Origin: Pegoplata infirma
Lineage: Eukaryota > Arthropoda > Insecta > Diptera > Anthomyiidae
NCBI GenBank assembly: GCA_963921195.1
Contig: OY992537.1
Coordinates: 13,851,125 to 13,915,124 of the forward strand
Length of the DNA stretch: 64,000 nucleotides
Direction: 5' to 3'
Below the pieces are notes generated by a model. That model saw only the letters and a list, made by a program, of their open reading frames with translations, ran no database searches and was not told the origin of the DNA. Positions 1 through 11,576 of the stretch are shown here, in pieces. How positions within the stretch are numbered: position 1 is the first letter of the stretch; each line of letters starts with the position of its first letter. The position numbers and the translations under genes are program-made.

Positions 1-1359
1 AAATTGTTTTCTTCAAAAAAACTCCTTAACTAAAGGCAATAAAAATCTATACCTACATATGTATAATTCATAAATAACTTCAACCAATCTACAGCAAGAC
101 TATATGATTGCCTTAACTCGTATGTTGATTTTAAAACTCTATTATATTTACTAGACTAAATTATCGCTTGCAACAACAAACGACGCGACATTAAGTTATT
201 TATATTTGTATATTTCTTTAAAGTTTTAAATTACCATAGATATGCAAATATTTTTATAAATACTTAAATAATAAATACTACAAGACAAAAAATTATACAA
301 ATAAATTGTTTATAAATTGCATCAAACATCGAATCAATTTGTCGTCAAGATCTATGTGAATATTTTTTTTTTGGTTTCTATCAACAAATTGTCGTTCAAA
401 GTAATTTAAAGCTTTTTTATGGTATTGTTTAAACAATTTTGCTGTTAAACTGTATTAGGGGGGTATTTTCTTGGGATGAGTATTTTGAATAACTGCATAT
501 CGTTTGTAAGGTGTCAAAATATGAGCTTGGATGCCCAAATATGTATGAATCGTCTCCTAAAGTTCAATCTGATTTTATCTAATCATTTGACATAAATAAG
601 ATTTTTTGGAAAAATCTCTGAAAATACTACTGTGCAACATTTAATCCGAAATTATTATATTGGTTCTTTCTATTACAAAGTACTAATTTGGTGCTTTTCA
701 CCAAAGAGTACTTTTTTATAAAAAAATATTTTTTTAATATTTATACATGTCCTAGGATGCCACTAGTGATAGCAAAAGATAGATGAGGATCTCCACTATT
801 TTCCCTAGTCTATTATTTTTACATATCAGGAAAAAGGTGGTAAGTGACGTCCTTTCAAAAATTTATTCCTAAATATCCTTCAAAATTTTCAACAAAATAT
901 TTTGATTAAGTTTTCAAATGATTTTATTAACATTTTTTTATCCTGCCATACCAAAAAAGAAAAATGGAAAAATTAGGGGATATCCTCCTCTTTCATTTGT
1001 CGTCACCAGTGTCATACTAGGAAAAGTACAAATATTTCAAAAATATTTTACAAAATATATCCTTTAAAACTTTGAAGTCCTTTTAAAAGAAACAGGATCA
1101 CAAAATGAAAAACTATAACTATAAAAACTATATATTGGCTTATTACTTAAAAAATATTATGTGTGTTACTAAAATTTTTAGGAAATAGAATTTTTTATAT
1201 ATTAGTTTTGGGTAATTTTTCGTAATGGAAAATCACCCAATTTTTTATTATCGAAATTTTTCCCAAAAACTATGAAAAAATTTTCGGTAACTCTTCATGG
1301 GCGAATTTTCATTTTCTTTTTTGGACGATTTTTTTTTGTCGATATTGCCTACAGCCAAA
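1..1359. other. AT-rich unassigned DNA
   Basis: Very AT-rich sequence with long A and T runs. I see no open frame with coding character, no RNA gene and no inverted or tandem repeat that stands out. It may be old transposon debris. Confidence 0.5.
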
Positions 1360-1512
1360 TAAAAGAGCTAGACTCCTCAAGTTTGGCACGAGTATTTCTT
1401 ATGGTCCAGGATAGGTTAATTCGGAAATACGCAAAAATCGGTCCAGGGAGAAAGAGTTCCCCGTTAAAGAACTAAGCCAACCTCTGAAAACGCCAATTTT
1501 AAAATGTTTTTT
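1360..1512 (-). repeat. Family A (mini-me-like) internal fragment
   Basis: Read on the minus strand this matches the middle of the compact family A copy at 15480-15615: the GGGGAAC...CCCTGG hairpin-like segment, the ACCGATTTT stretch, the AACTTAACC-like stretch and the CGTGCCAAACTT...GAGTCTAGCTC motif occur in the same order. Both ends of the element are missing, so it is a fragment. Confidence 0.6.
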
Positions 1513-1943
1513 TGTGTTTTTGTTAAACAAATGAAAATTATTTACTGAAAAAATTAAAGAAAGTCCATTAAAGATATAATTACTTAAAAATTGCATAAAA
1601 GGCGTATACTTAATTTTGCAATTGACTTTAAATATCACTCATACGCAGCTATGTACAGTGGTTTATTTTTAATAATTCGGCCATACAGTTCAATCAGAAG
1701 AAAAACACTATTAAAAAATCTATTAAACAAATTCATTTTGAATTAACAAACTTTCAGCATATTTTTCTGCTGAAATGGATGTTTTAACTGAATTCTCTGT
1801 CAATAAGTTTTAGAAAATAGCAGAAATTTGATTATTTTGCAAATTTTGTAGGACAATTGTTAGTTATCCTGATTTCAAACAAATTTTCCAAGTTTTTTTT
1901 ATAGATTTAATTTAAAAAAAAAAAATTTTTTTTGAAAAAAAAA

Positions 1944-3297
<1,354 letters not shown>

Positions 3298-3664
3298 TTG
3301 TGATGGGGGTCAGTGGGGAACTTTGAGAGCACCTTCCTATCTCGATAAAAACACCAAATGTTTCATTTATTTAAAAAAATTCAAAAAAACATGTAAAAAA
3401 AGTGTATTTTTTCAAATGTTGGTTCAGTTCTTTAGGGGGGAACTTTTTTCCCCCTGGCCCGATTTTGCCATAACGCTTTGAAAAATAAACACAAAAAATT
3501 TTTTGGAAAAAAATTACAATCACTTTTTTATCAGTTAAGCAAAAAAAATGTTCTCAACATATTTTATTATGAAAAGCAGCAGATTTTTTTAAATTTAGCA
3601 GATTTTTCTGCTAAAATCAACAGATTTTTTAAAATCTTAGCAGATTTTCTCATTTTTTAAGTGA
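3298..3664. other. Repeat debris with a family A fragment
   Basis: The part 3417-3470 repeats the family A motif GTTCTTTAGGGGGGAACTTT...CCCCCTGGCCCGATTTTGCC. The rest is AT-rich with repeated AGCAGATTTTT words (3580-3650). Nothing coding is seen. Confidence 0.45.
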
Positions 3665-3859
3665 AAGTATGGACCGATTGTAGCGAAATTCGTAGCGAAA
3701 TTCATACCGGTAATAGCTAACGTAATGTCGAGCTTAAGTTTGGACCCTGGACGTCACATGTCCAATAATGGCACCCCCAAAGTGGAACATATTTAGTATA
3801 CAACAACTTTAAATGCTCTAAAATCACCAACTTCAAAACAAAAAAAAAAATTTAGGCTT

Positions 3860-4262
3860 GGTGAAAAAGAAGTTTTTGTAAAAAAAAATGGAAAAAAATA
3901 TTTTTTTTACGAAAAACAAAATTACAAAATAAAAAAAATTGATGAAAAAAAGTGTTGATGAGAAAAATTGATGAAAACAATAATCATTTGATGAGAAAAA
4001 AAATTGATGAAAAAAAAAAATTGGTAAAAAGAAAAATTGATGAAAAAAAATTTAATGAAAAAAATGCATTAAACAAAAAAAAAATTGATAAAAAAAAAAT
4101 GATGAAAAAAAATTGATGGAAAAAAATTTGATTAAAAAAATTGATGGAAAAAAATTTGATTAAAAAAATTGATGAAAAAAATTGATGAAAAAAATTGACG
4201 AAAAAAAAAAAAAATTTGATGAAAAAAAATTGATGAAAAAAACAAATTGAAGAAAAAAAAAA
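3860..4262 (+). repeat. A-rich TTGATGAAAAAA minisatellite
   Basis: Degenerate tandem words ATTGATGAAAAAA with variable A-run lengths fill about 400 bp. The reverse-complement version (TTTTTTCATCAA) fills 61740-62090, also next to family R-type sequence. Confidence 0.8.
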
Positions 4263-4701
4263 TATTTTGAGGATGTTTATTCTGGCTCAAGGTCATTATT
4301 TCCTTTACTAATTAAAACCATGATATTCTCATAGCATAATTTTAAAGAAAATTATTTTTTTTTTTTTGTTTTAAATTTATTTATGTTGGTCATTTTTGCA
4401 AGACTTAATCGACACGTGTTTCGGAATTTGTCAAGATTCCATTGTCAAGATTATTTAGCAAAAATAGAAACGATTTACTACAAAGTAGCAAACGAGTCTA
4501 ATGACAAATCGTTTGTGCACAAACTAGCATATTAATACATATTCGCCTCTATTCACAATGGGAATTAGAAAGACGAAGAAATTGTACCATACTAATAAGG
4601 CAACGATTGTCAATAACCAACAAAAATATTTAAAACAATTTTACATACGATAGTCCATTGGACTACAACAATATGTTTTTTTGTGTTGTTGTTGTGAGAT
4701 A
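4263..4701. other. Unassigned flank of the Helitron
   Basis: AT-rich sequence with no recognised gene or repeat. Its last base (A) is the 5' half of the AT dinucleotide into which the Helitron is inserted. Confidence 0.4.
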
Positions 4702-4724
4702 TCTATATATATAAAAGAGTAACG

Positions 4725-4774
4725 TGACTGACTGACTGACTGACTGACTGACTGACTGACTGACTGACTGACTG
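4725..4774 (+). repeat. (CTGA)n microsatellite at Helitron 5' end
   Basis: Twelve perfect GACT/CTGA units directly follow the Helitron 5' terminus and precede the motif CCCAGCCCAAACCGCTGAAG. Confidence 0.95.
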
Positions 4775-4815
4775 ATATACTCATTCATCATCGCCCAGCC
4801 CAAACCGCTGAAGCT

Positions 4816-5690
4816 AGAGACTTTAAATTTGGACTGAAGGTCGACCTCCCGGAATATAGGTCCACTAAGGCTGGATTTTTGCCAATGTTGATTCTAAGGG
4901 GGTAAAAAGAGTAAAAAACTGTACTTTTGGTACTTTTTATATCTCCTGAAATAATGGTCAAAGAGACTTGAAATTTGGACTGTATGCTTACCTCCCGGAA
5001 TATAGAACCAGTAAGGCCGGATTTTTGCCAATGTTGGTTCTAAGGGGGTAAAAAGGGTAAAAAACTGTACTTTTGGTACTTTTTATATCTCCTGAAATAA
5101 TGGTCACAGAGACTTGAAATTTGGACTCTGTGTTCACCTCCCAGAATATAGATCTACTAAGGCTGGATTTTTTGCCAATGTTGATTCTAAGGGGGTAAAA
5201 AGGGTAAAAAACTGTACTTTTTGTACTTTTTATATCTCATGAAATAATGGTCACAGAGACTTGAAATTTGGACTGTATGTTAACCTCCCGGAATACAAAT
5301 ACACTAAGGCAGGATTTTTGCCAATGTTGATTCTAAGGGGGTAAAAAGGGTGAAAAACTGTACCGTTGGTACCTTTTATATATCCTTAAATAATGGTCCT
5401 AGACACTTGAAATTTGGAATGTAGGTTCTGCTCCAGGAATATAGATCAACAAAGGCTGGATTTTTGCCAATGTTGATAGGGGGCAAAAAGGGTAAAAAAC
5501 TGTACTTTTGGTACCTTTTATATTTTCTTAAATAATGGTCCTAAAAACTTAAAATTTGCAATGTAGGTTCACCTCCGGAAAAAATGTTCACCAAGGCTGG
5601 GTTTTTGCCAATATGGACTCTACGGGGGTAAAATGGAAAAACGTGTATTTTTGGTACTTTTTTTATTTACTGAAATAATGGCACCTTTTA
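4816..5690 (+). repeat. 146-bp tandem repeat, about six copies
   Basis: The word AGAGACTTGAAATTTGGACT recurs at 4816, 4962, 5108, 5255, 5401 and ~5542, giving periods of 146, 146, 147, 146 and 141 bp. Each unit contains CTCCCGGAATATA, GGCTGGATTTTTGCCAATGT, a GGGGGTAAAAAGGGTAAAAA stretch and GGTACTTTTTATATCTCCTG. Divergence rises toward the 3' side. Confidence 0.93.
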
Positions 5691-5699
5691 TCAAAAGTT

Positions 5700-7172
5700 C
5701 GTTTTATAAAAAGTACCTTTCATAAAAAGTACCTTTTATAAAAAGTACCTTTTATAAAAAGTACCTTTTATAAAAAGTACCTTTTATAAAAAGTACCTTT
5801 TATAAAAAGTACCTTTTATAAAAAGTACCTTTTATAAAAAGTACCTTTTATAAAAAGTACCTTTTATAAAAAGTACCTTTTATAAAAAGTACCTTTTATA
5901 AAAAGTACCTTTTATAAAAAGTACCTTTTATAAAAAGTACCTTTTATAAAAAGTACCTTTTATAAAAAGTACCTTTTATAAAAAGTACCTTTTATAAAAA
6001 GTACCTTTTATAAAAAGTACCTTTTATAAAAAGTACCTTTTATAAAAAGTACCTTTTATAAAAAGTACCTTTTATAAAAAGTACCTTTTATAAAAAGTAC
6101 CTTTTATAAAAAGTACCTTTTATAAAAAGTACCTTTTATAAAAAGTACCTTTTATAAAAAGTACCTTTTATAAAAAGTACCTTTTATAAAAAGTACCTTT
6201 TATAAAAAGTACCTTTTATAAAAAGTACCTTTTATAAAAAGTACCTTTTATAAAAAGTACCTTTTATAAAAAGTACCTTTTATAAAAAGTACCTTTTATA
6301 AAAAGTACCTTTTATAAAAAGTACCTTTTATAAAAAGTACCTTTTATAAAAAGTACCTTTTATAAAAAGTACCTTTTATAAAAAGTACCTTTTATAAAAA
6401 GTACCTTTTATAAAAAGTACCTTTTATAAAAAGTACCTTTTATAAAAAGTACCTTTTATAAAAAGTACCTTTTATAAAAAGTACCTTTTATAAAAAGTAC
6501 CTTTTATAAAAAGTACCTTTTATAAAAAGTACCTTTTATAAAAAGTACCTTTTATAAAAAGTACCTTTTATAAAAAGTACCTTTTATAAAAAGTACCGTT
6601 TATAAAAAGTACCTTTTATAAAAAGTACCTTTTATAAAAAGTACCTTTTATAAAAAGTACCTTTTATAAAAAGTACCTTTTATAAAATGTACCTTTTATA
6701 AAAAGTACCTTTTATAAAAAGTACCTTTTATAAAAAGTACCTTTTATAAAAAGTACCTTTTATAAAAAGTACCTTTAATAAAAAGTTCCTTTTATAGAAG
6801 GTACCTTTTAAAAAAAGTACCTTTTACAAAAGTTCCTTTTATAAAAAGTACCTTATATAAAAAGTACCTTATATAAAAAGTACCTTTTATAAAAAGTACC
6901 CTTTCTTAAAAGTACCTTTTATTAAAAGTACCTTTTATAAAAAGTACCTTTTATAAAAAGTATCTTTTATAAAAATTACCTTTTATAAAAAGTACCTTCT
7001 ATAAAAAGTACCTTTTAGAAAAAGTACCTTTTATAAAAAGTACCTTTTATAAAAAGTACCTTTTATAAAAAGTACCTTTTATAAAAAGTACCTTTTATAA
7101 AAAGTACCTTTTATAAAAAATACCTTTTATAGAAAGTACCTTTTATAAAAAGTACCTTCTATCAAAAATATG
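5700..7172 (+). repeat. 16-bp tandem array GTACCTTTTATAAAAA, about 90 copies
   Basis: Almost perfect 16-bp units run from about 5709 to 6780. A degenerate zone (6780-7020) and cleaner units follow to ~7170. The unit is nearly self-complementary around TTTTATAAAA and AGTAC, so either strand could fold into many hairpins. The flanking 146-bp unit contains the matching word GGTACCTTTTATAT, so the array probably grew out of that monomer. Confidence 0.96.
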
Positions 7173-7189
7173 TTTTGTTAAAAGTACCG

Positions 7190-7580
7190 AAAACTTTATG
7201 GTACTATTTTATTTCCTGAAGTAATGAACATAGAAACTTGAAATTGGAAAAGTTCGCCTCTCGAAAATAAAGGTGTTAAAAGGAATAAAAAAGTGTACTT
7301 ATTTATTTCCTGATATAATGGTCCCAGAAACTTAAAATTTGGAATGTAAAATCCTTCGGTGAAAAAAGAAATTGGGAAAAGTTCTTTTTGGAAATTCCGT
7401 TTCTTAACGGGGATAAAAAGTACTTTTAATATTTGCTGAAACAATGATCCTAGATAATTTAAATATGGATTGTAGGATCCTTCGGTGAAGAAAAAACATT
7501 CTGGAAGAGGTACTTTTTTTAAATTCCGTTTCTAATGGGGTAATAAAGTGTACATTTGGTACTTTTTTTGTTCCTATAAT
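7190..7580 (+). repeat. Decayed 146-bp-type units beyond the 16-bp array
   Basis: Three degenerate units still show ATTTCCTGAARTAATG, CTTGAAATT and GGGGATAAAAAGTAC words at ~120-145 bp spacing. This shows that the 16-bp array sits inside the older, longer-period array. Confidence 0.75.
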
Positions 7581-7954
7581 AAGATGGAGATGGAATTGAA
7601 AAGGAAATGGAATAGAACGGGGAACAATATGGAATAGAGCAGGGAGCAATATGGAATGATATTTTTAACACAAATTTTTCGTGTTTAGCTTTTTTTACTA
7701 AATATTTTTTTTATTCCAATTTCTTTTTTCACTGAAATATTTATGCACTCAAAATCCAAAATCCCGACATAAGGGCTAAAAAATTGTCATTATATTTTTC
7801 CCCCGGAAATTTTATTGTTTGAATTATTCATTAAAATATTTTTTTATGGAAGACTTAAACGTCCACAAGTAAATAAAACAAAGACTACGTAGGGGAATTT
7901 TTTTGAAATCGATAGAGTAATCCTGATCCTTCTATTATCCGGTATTCAATACAG

Positions 7955-7985
7955 CCGGTAACGAAGTACCGGGATTGCAAGCTAG
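7955..7985 (+). terminator. Helitron 3' hairpin and CTAG terminus
   Basis: The 6-bp stem CCGGTA/TACCGG has a 6-nt loop and is followed by GATTGCAAG and CTAG. In Helitrons this structure is the rolling-circle termination signal, not a transcription terminator. Confidence 0.85.
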
Positions 7986-8129
7986 TACTCTATATTAGGG
8001 TTATTCATCACATGGCGTGCCAACCATTATGTTCAAATTCTGATTAATTTTTATTAAAAATAAATTTGAGAAAATTGATTAAAAAAACATTATAAAAAAA
8101 AAATTTTATAAAAAAAAATTATTGTTGAA
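7986..8129. other. Unassigned AT-rich DNA
   Basis: Short AT-rich stretch between the Helitron and the next dispersed repeat. Nothing recognised. Confidence 0.4.
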
Positions 8130-8410
8130 AAATAATTACGTTACGTTTTATTCACCAGCTGGTGAAAAACGGGTTTATTCACCATCAGGCGAAGTTTCTG
8201 GTTTCAAGAATATGAAAACAGTAATTCTTATTTTCTTTTTTGTTAGTCGGTAGCTTATATAGTCAAACTGAGGTGGCGTCCTGCATCCTTTTTAAAATTA
8301 GACACCAGCTTAAAACCATTATCTAGTTAAAAAGCCATGAGTGTTTTGTTACAGAAAATGTCAACTTTCATTTGCTTTGGGTTTCATTTCATTCCGTTTC
8401 GAAAAGTTCT
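8130..8410 (+). repeat. Dispersed repeat, inverted copy at 61505-61740
   Basis: TTCACCAGCTGGTGAAAAAC, a second TTCACCATCAGG block, TAGCTTATATAGTCAAACTG and AGGTGGCGTCCTG...TTAGACACCAGCTT occur here. The reverse complement occurs in the same order at 61505-61740. The end (8355-8410, TGTCAACTTTCATTTGCTTT) is also found at 10165-10220 behind a family R copy, so these may be parts of one element family. Confidence 0.7.
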
Positions 8411-9837
8411 TTGATATTATTTTTCAATAGTATAAAAATTCGTACCTTTTTCATTATTTTATCAGTGTAAAGTTCACCAGCCTTTGGAGAACAAGTGTCA
8501 CCTTATTTTTGATATTTGACTACTTAAGTCTTGTGTATTTAATCAATTCAATGGGTTTTCAAACCCAACAAAAAAAAAAAAAACAATTTCATAAATTTAT
8601 TATTAAAATTAAATTGACAAATATGTGAATTGTTTATACATTAGAAATACAAATGTGATGCTTGTGTTTATTTATTTTGTCATTTATCAATACAAATATT
8701 TATTTAAGAAATTAGTTTAAAAGCTTTTAAGAAGATAATTTTAAAAAAGATGATCTAAAAATGATATTTACTTACTTCTTTAGAAAGAAAAAAATTAAAA
8801 ATAAAAATAATTTTAAAACGTGTAGAATTTTAAATAGAGGAGAAAACTAAAAAAAAAGGGAAGTGTAAATGTGTTAAACATTTTATTTATACCACATTAA
8901 TATCATTTCCCAGTATTTCCCAGTCGGAAAACAAAATTACCCCTGATATACTGCTGACCCTCCCTTTACAAAATTGCTGATATATATTTTTTCAAAATGT
9001 TCTAAAGCATTGTTGGTGGCGGCCACTGTTGCTGGTTAAATTTGCTGACCAACTGCTGACTTGTCCTTGGGGACCGTTGGAAAATTTGTATAGGTCACCA
9101 GTATGTCAGCGGTGATTTAGTTTGCCAACTGGGTGCGAATATGAAGTCTCAATTTAAAACAATTGTTCATACAAAATTATTTTAATCCGACAAATCGTAT
9201 TCCCAACACTGAAATAATAAAAATATTTTTAATATGTTTTCCAGGATTTTTTTTGATCTAGATTAGGCAAAGTTTGTGTCTAGAAAACCTATTAAAATAA
9301 AGTCAATTTTATTTTTCAAATAAACTTTTGTTACATTGTTAGAACGCATTCCGATTAATTTGCTTATCTAAAAAAACCATTAACCACAATTTATTTGCTA
9401 GTTTTGCAATCAAAAAATCTTTACAAGGAATAATTTTTACAGGCCAATAAATTTCTTTACTTACTCCTATTCACACATACCATATATTTATTTTTTTTTC
9501 TTCCAAAAACGCCCACATTTTCCTTGCATGAAAAACCACAAGACTCAATGGCAACCTGGTAGCCAGGTATGCAACCGCAAACACTACTTTAACACATTCA
9601 ATATTTATGGCATTTTAAACAAGTGTACTAAACACGACGAGCACATATGCAAATATGTATGAAGCAGAAATGGAAAGGATTTAATTCTTAATTTGAGTTA
9701 AGAAAAAAAATTAATAACATGAGTCCAGGCCTAGCCAAGGAATTTTGCACCAGGAAACTATTTAACGAATGTCGTGATGTTATGTTTCCAGTCTAGAAGA
9801 TTCAAAAAATTATAACTTTAAATTTTTTAATAATAAT
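8411..9837. other. Unassigned sequence
   Basis: Mostly AT-rich. The part 8920-9130 is less AT-rich and repeats GCTGAC words (GCTGACC, CTGCTGAC), and 9540-9590 is also mixed in composition. I find no gene, no TIR pair and no copy elsewhere in the window. Confidence 0.4.
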
Positions 9838-10222
9838 TACATAAAAACTGCATAAGTGGCGTATACTTAATTTTGTAATTGCATTAAAATAACAATCATA
9901 CTCAGCGGTGCACAGCGGTGTATTTTGAATAATTTGGCTTTTCAGTAAGTAGGTACTGGACCGATTGCAGCGAAATTCATACCTGTTACAACTAACGTAA
10001 TTTCGAGCTTAAGTTTGGACGCTGAATCCTACATATCGAATAAGAGCACCACCATGGGCCCCCAAAGTAGGACAGATTTAGTTTTAAAAACTTTAAATGC
10101 TTTAAAATCACCAACTTCAAATGAGTATAAAAAAATTTATCACTGAACTAAAAAAATCCTTTATGTAAAATGTCAACTTTCATTTGCTTTTGGTTTCACC
10201 ACATTTCGATTTGGAAAGTAGC
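9838..10222 (+). repeat. Family R dispersed repeat, contiguous copy
   Basis: Contains, in one piece, the two blocks that are separated by an insertion at 1580-1690 and 3665-3850. The sequence TGTCAACTTTCATTTGCTTT, also seen at 8355, follows. No open frame. Class unknown. Confidence 0.6.
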
Positions 10223-10267
10223 ATTTTCTATCACTGTATAATTAAGAAAATATTAAATTTGAAAGAG

Positions 10268-10396
10268 GAAGTTGTGTTTACAGATATTTGATTTGAATTT
10301 TACTGACTCGTAGTTAACAGAGAAGACCTCTGTAGAAAGTGTATTGCTCATACGGATACTTCGATACATCAATGAATTTTCTATGCAATGCGTTAG
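10268..10396 (-). pseudogene. LINE reverse-transcriptase C-terminal fragment
   Basis: The minus-strand translation contains HCIENSLMYRSIRMSNTLST, then VFSVNYESVKFKSNICKH. These line up with THYRENSFLSRTSRMWNKLP and VFPVSYDLEKFKLNVHKH near the C-terminus of the intact reverse transcriptase at 39.9-42.2 kb (about residues 731-775). Its upstream end is cut off exactly where the palindrome at 10395 starts. It is a non-functional remnant, and with 11460-11576 it probably belongs to one decayed copy. Confidence 0.75.
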
Positions 10397-10527
10397 TGTT
10401 TCTTCACAATACAGTAGCAAGCAGCAGACAGCTAAATTTTTACATGTATTTTGTTGTTGCGGCAACAACAAAATACATGTCAAAATTTTGCTGTCTGCTG
10501 CTTGCTGCTGTATTGTGAAGAAACACT
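10395..10527. repeat. 133-bp near-perfect palindrome
   Basis: Two 66-bp arms centred on 10461 (GTTGTTGC-G-GCAACAAC) differ at only about four positions. The outer ends are AGTGTTTCTTCACAATACAG and its complement. There is essentially no loop. It interrupts the LINE fragment and is followed 10 bp later by a MITE. It could be a foldback insertion or a local inverted duplication. Confidence 0.9.
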
Positions 10528-10537
10528 AAAGCGGTAT

Positions 10538-10837
10538 CACAGACTAATACAGACTCGACATATATGACAGGTGTCAAAAAAGTATTTCTTAACCATATGG
10601 TTAATGTTTTCAAATTATTCTACGAATTAGGTTAGAAAGAGAAAGCTAATATAACGCGCCATAAGAAAAATGGATGCCAGATCGGTTTTTGCTGTTTCAC
10701 TCACTCCTAAGTCGTAGAAAGTGTTGCCATGTTAGCGTAAAACGGACTAAAAACCGCTGTGTTTTCTCCTAAAATCGCTTAGTTTTTCCTCATTTTTTCT
10801 TATAAAACTCTACTGTCGAGTCTGTATTTAGTCTGTG
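10538..10837. mobile_element. 300-bp MITE with 7-bp TSD
   Basis: The TIRs are CACAGACTAATACAGACTCG (left) and the complementary right end, 23 and 24 bp long with one indel. Both sides are flanked by the identical GCGGTAT (10531-10537 and 10838-10844). There is no coding capacity. A 7-bp TSD does not place it firmly in a superfamily; P-like elements are one possibility, as 7-8 bp TSDs occur there. Confidence 0.85.
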
Positions 10838-10844
10838 GCGGTAT

Positions 10845-11459
10845 ACTGGGCGATCGACAACAAATCGACAACTTATTTACCCAGCAAAAACTTGATAATG
10901 GGTACCCCTTCCTGCCTCGCTTACGTGGTCATGGCTTTGAATACTACTAATTACCATTAGCATTACATTACGCCAAAAAAGGCAAAAAAGAGTAAGGCAA
11001 CATTAAAATTGGGAGGTAACTAGTTACTCATATTTTTGCTAACCCCTTAAGTTAATTACTGGGATGCCAAAAAGAGCGCTAATAACTGACACAGATTTGA
11101 CCTCACCAGATTTTTTTTTTTTTTGGGGTTATTTGAAAAGCAAAATGTACGAAACAATCCTCAGATCATTGACGAGCTCAAATAAAATATTCGTACCGAA
11201 ATCAATGCTAGACTGTCCGAGATGTTCAAAAAAGTAATGAAAAAGGATTGAAAATGCAGCAAAAATAAGAGCACATTTTTCCGTTGTAAAAAGTTTATGT
11301 TTTATTCAAAAAGTAGTCCAAAAAAACTGTAAAATATATTTAATAAAGAAAATAATTGTTAAAATTGAATAAATTATTTTTTAACTGGAAAAATTGTTTT
11401 TTAACTGGATCAGGCCGAAAATAACTGGAAAATCCAGGCCATTCCAGGCTTTCTGGCAA
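10845..11459. other. Unassigned sequence between LINE fragments
   Basis: Contains a CCCAGCAAAAACTT word at ~10870, which resembles the ends of the CCCAGC elements at 28393 and 55995, but no partner end nearby. The remainder is unrecognised. Confidence 0.35.
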
Positions 11460-11576
11460 CCACTTCGGCCGGAAATATTCTATATTATGGAGATCTGGTA
11501 GAGTGAAGTAATTCTTGCACCGTTTTAAGGAACCAAGAGAATTATATGCTTCTTTCGACACTTGAAAAATATGTTT
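11460..11576 (-). pseudogene. LINE reverse-transcriptase fragment
   Basis: The minus-strand translation KHIFQVSKEAYNSLGSLKRC continues KNYFTLPDLHNIEYFRPKW. It matches QHVFQVSKEAFKCLGFLKRC and KNYFTTSDLLTIYTSYIRPK at about residues 593-630 of the reverse transcriptase at 39.9-42.2 kb. The fragment stops at the end of a foldback element (11577). The order and strand relative to 10268-10396 fit one old LINE copy broken by later insertions. Confidence 0.8.

Larger units (their letters stand above)
4702..7985 (+). mobile_element. Non-autonomous Helitron carrying tandem arrays
   Basis: The 5' end reads TCTATATATATAAAAGAG and is preceded by A. The 3' end has the stem-loop CCGGTA-ACGAAG-TACCGG (7955-7972), a 9-nt spacer and then CTAG, followed by T. 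TC at the 5' end, a hairpin about 10 nt before CTRR at the 3' end, absence of TIRs and TSD, and insertion between A and T are the diagnostic Helitron features. All are visible. The interior is entirely tandem DNA: (CTGA)n, 146-bp units, 16-bp units, then decayed 146-bp-type units. No Rep or helicase frame is present, so mobilisation would need an autonomous partner. Length is 3284 bp. Confidence 0.85.

Noticed and set aside
4816..5690. Coding or regulatory meaning of the 146-bp repeats
   Set aside because: Period is not a multiple of three, stops in all frames, and they lie within a Helitron.
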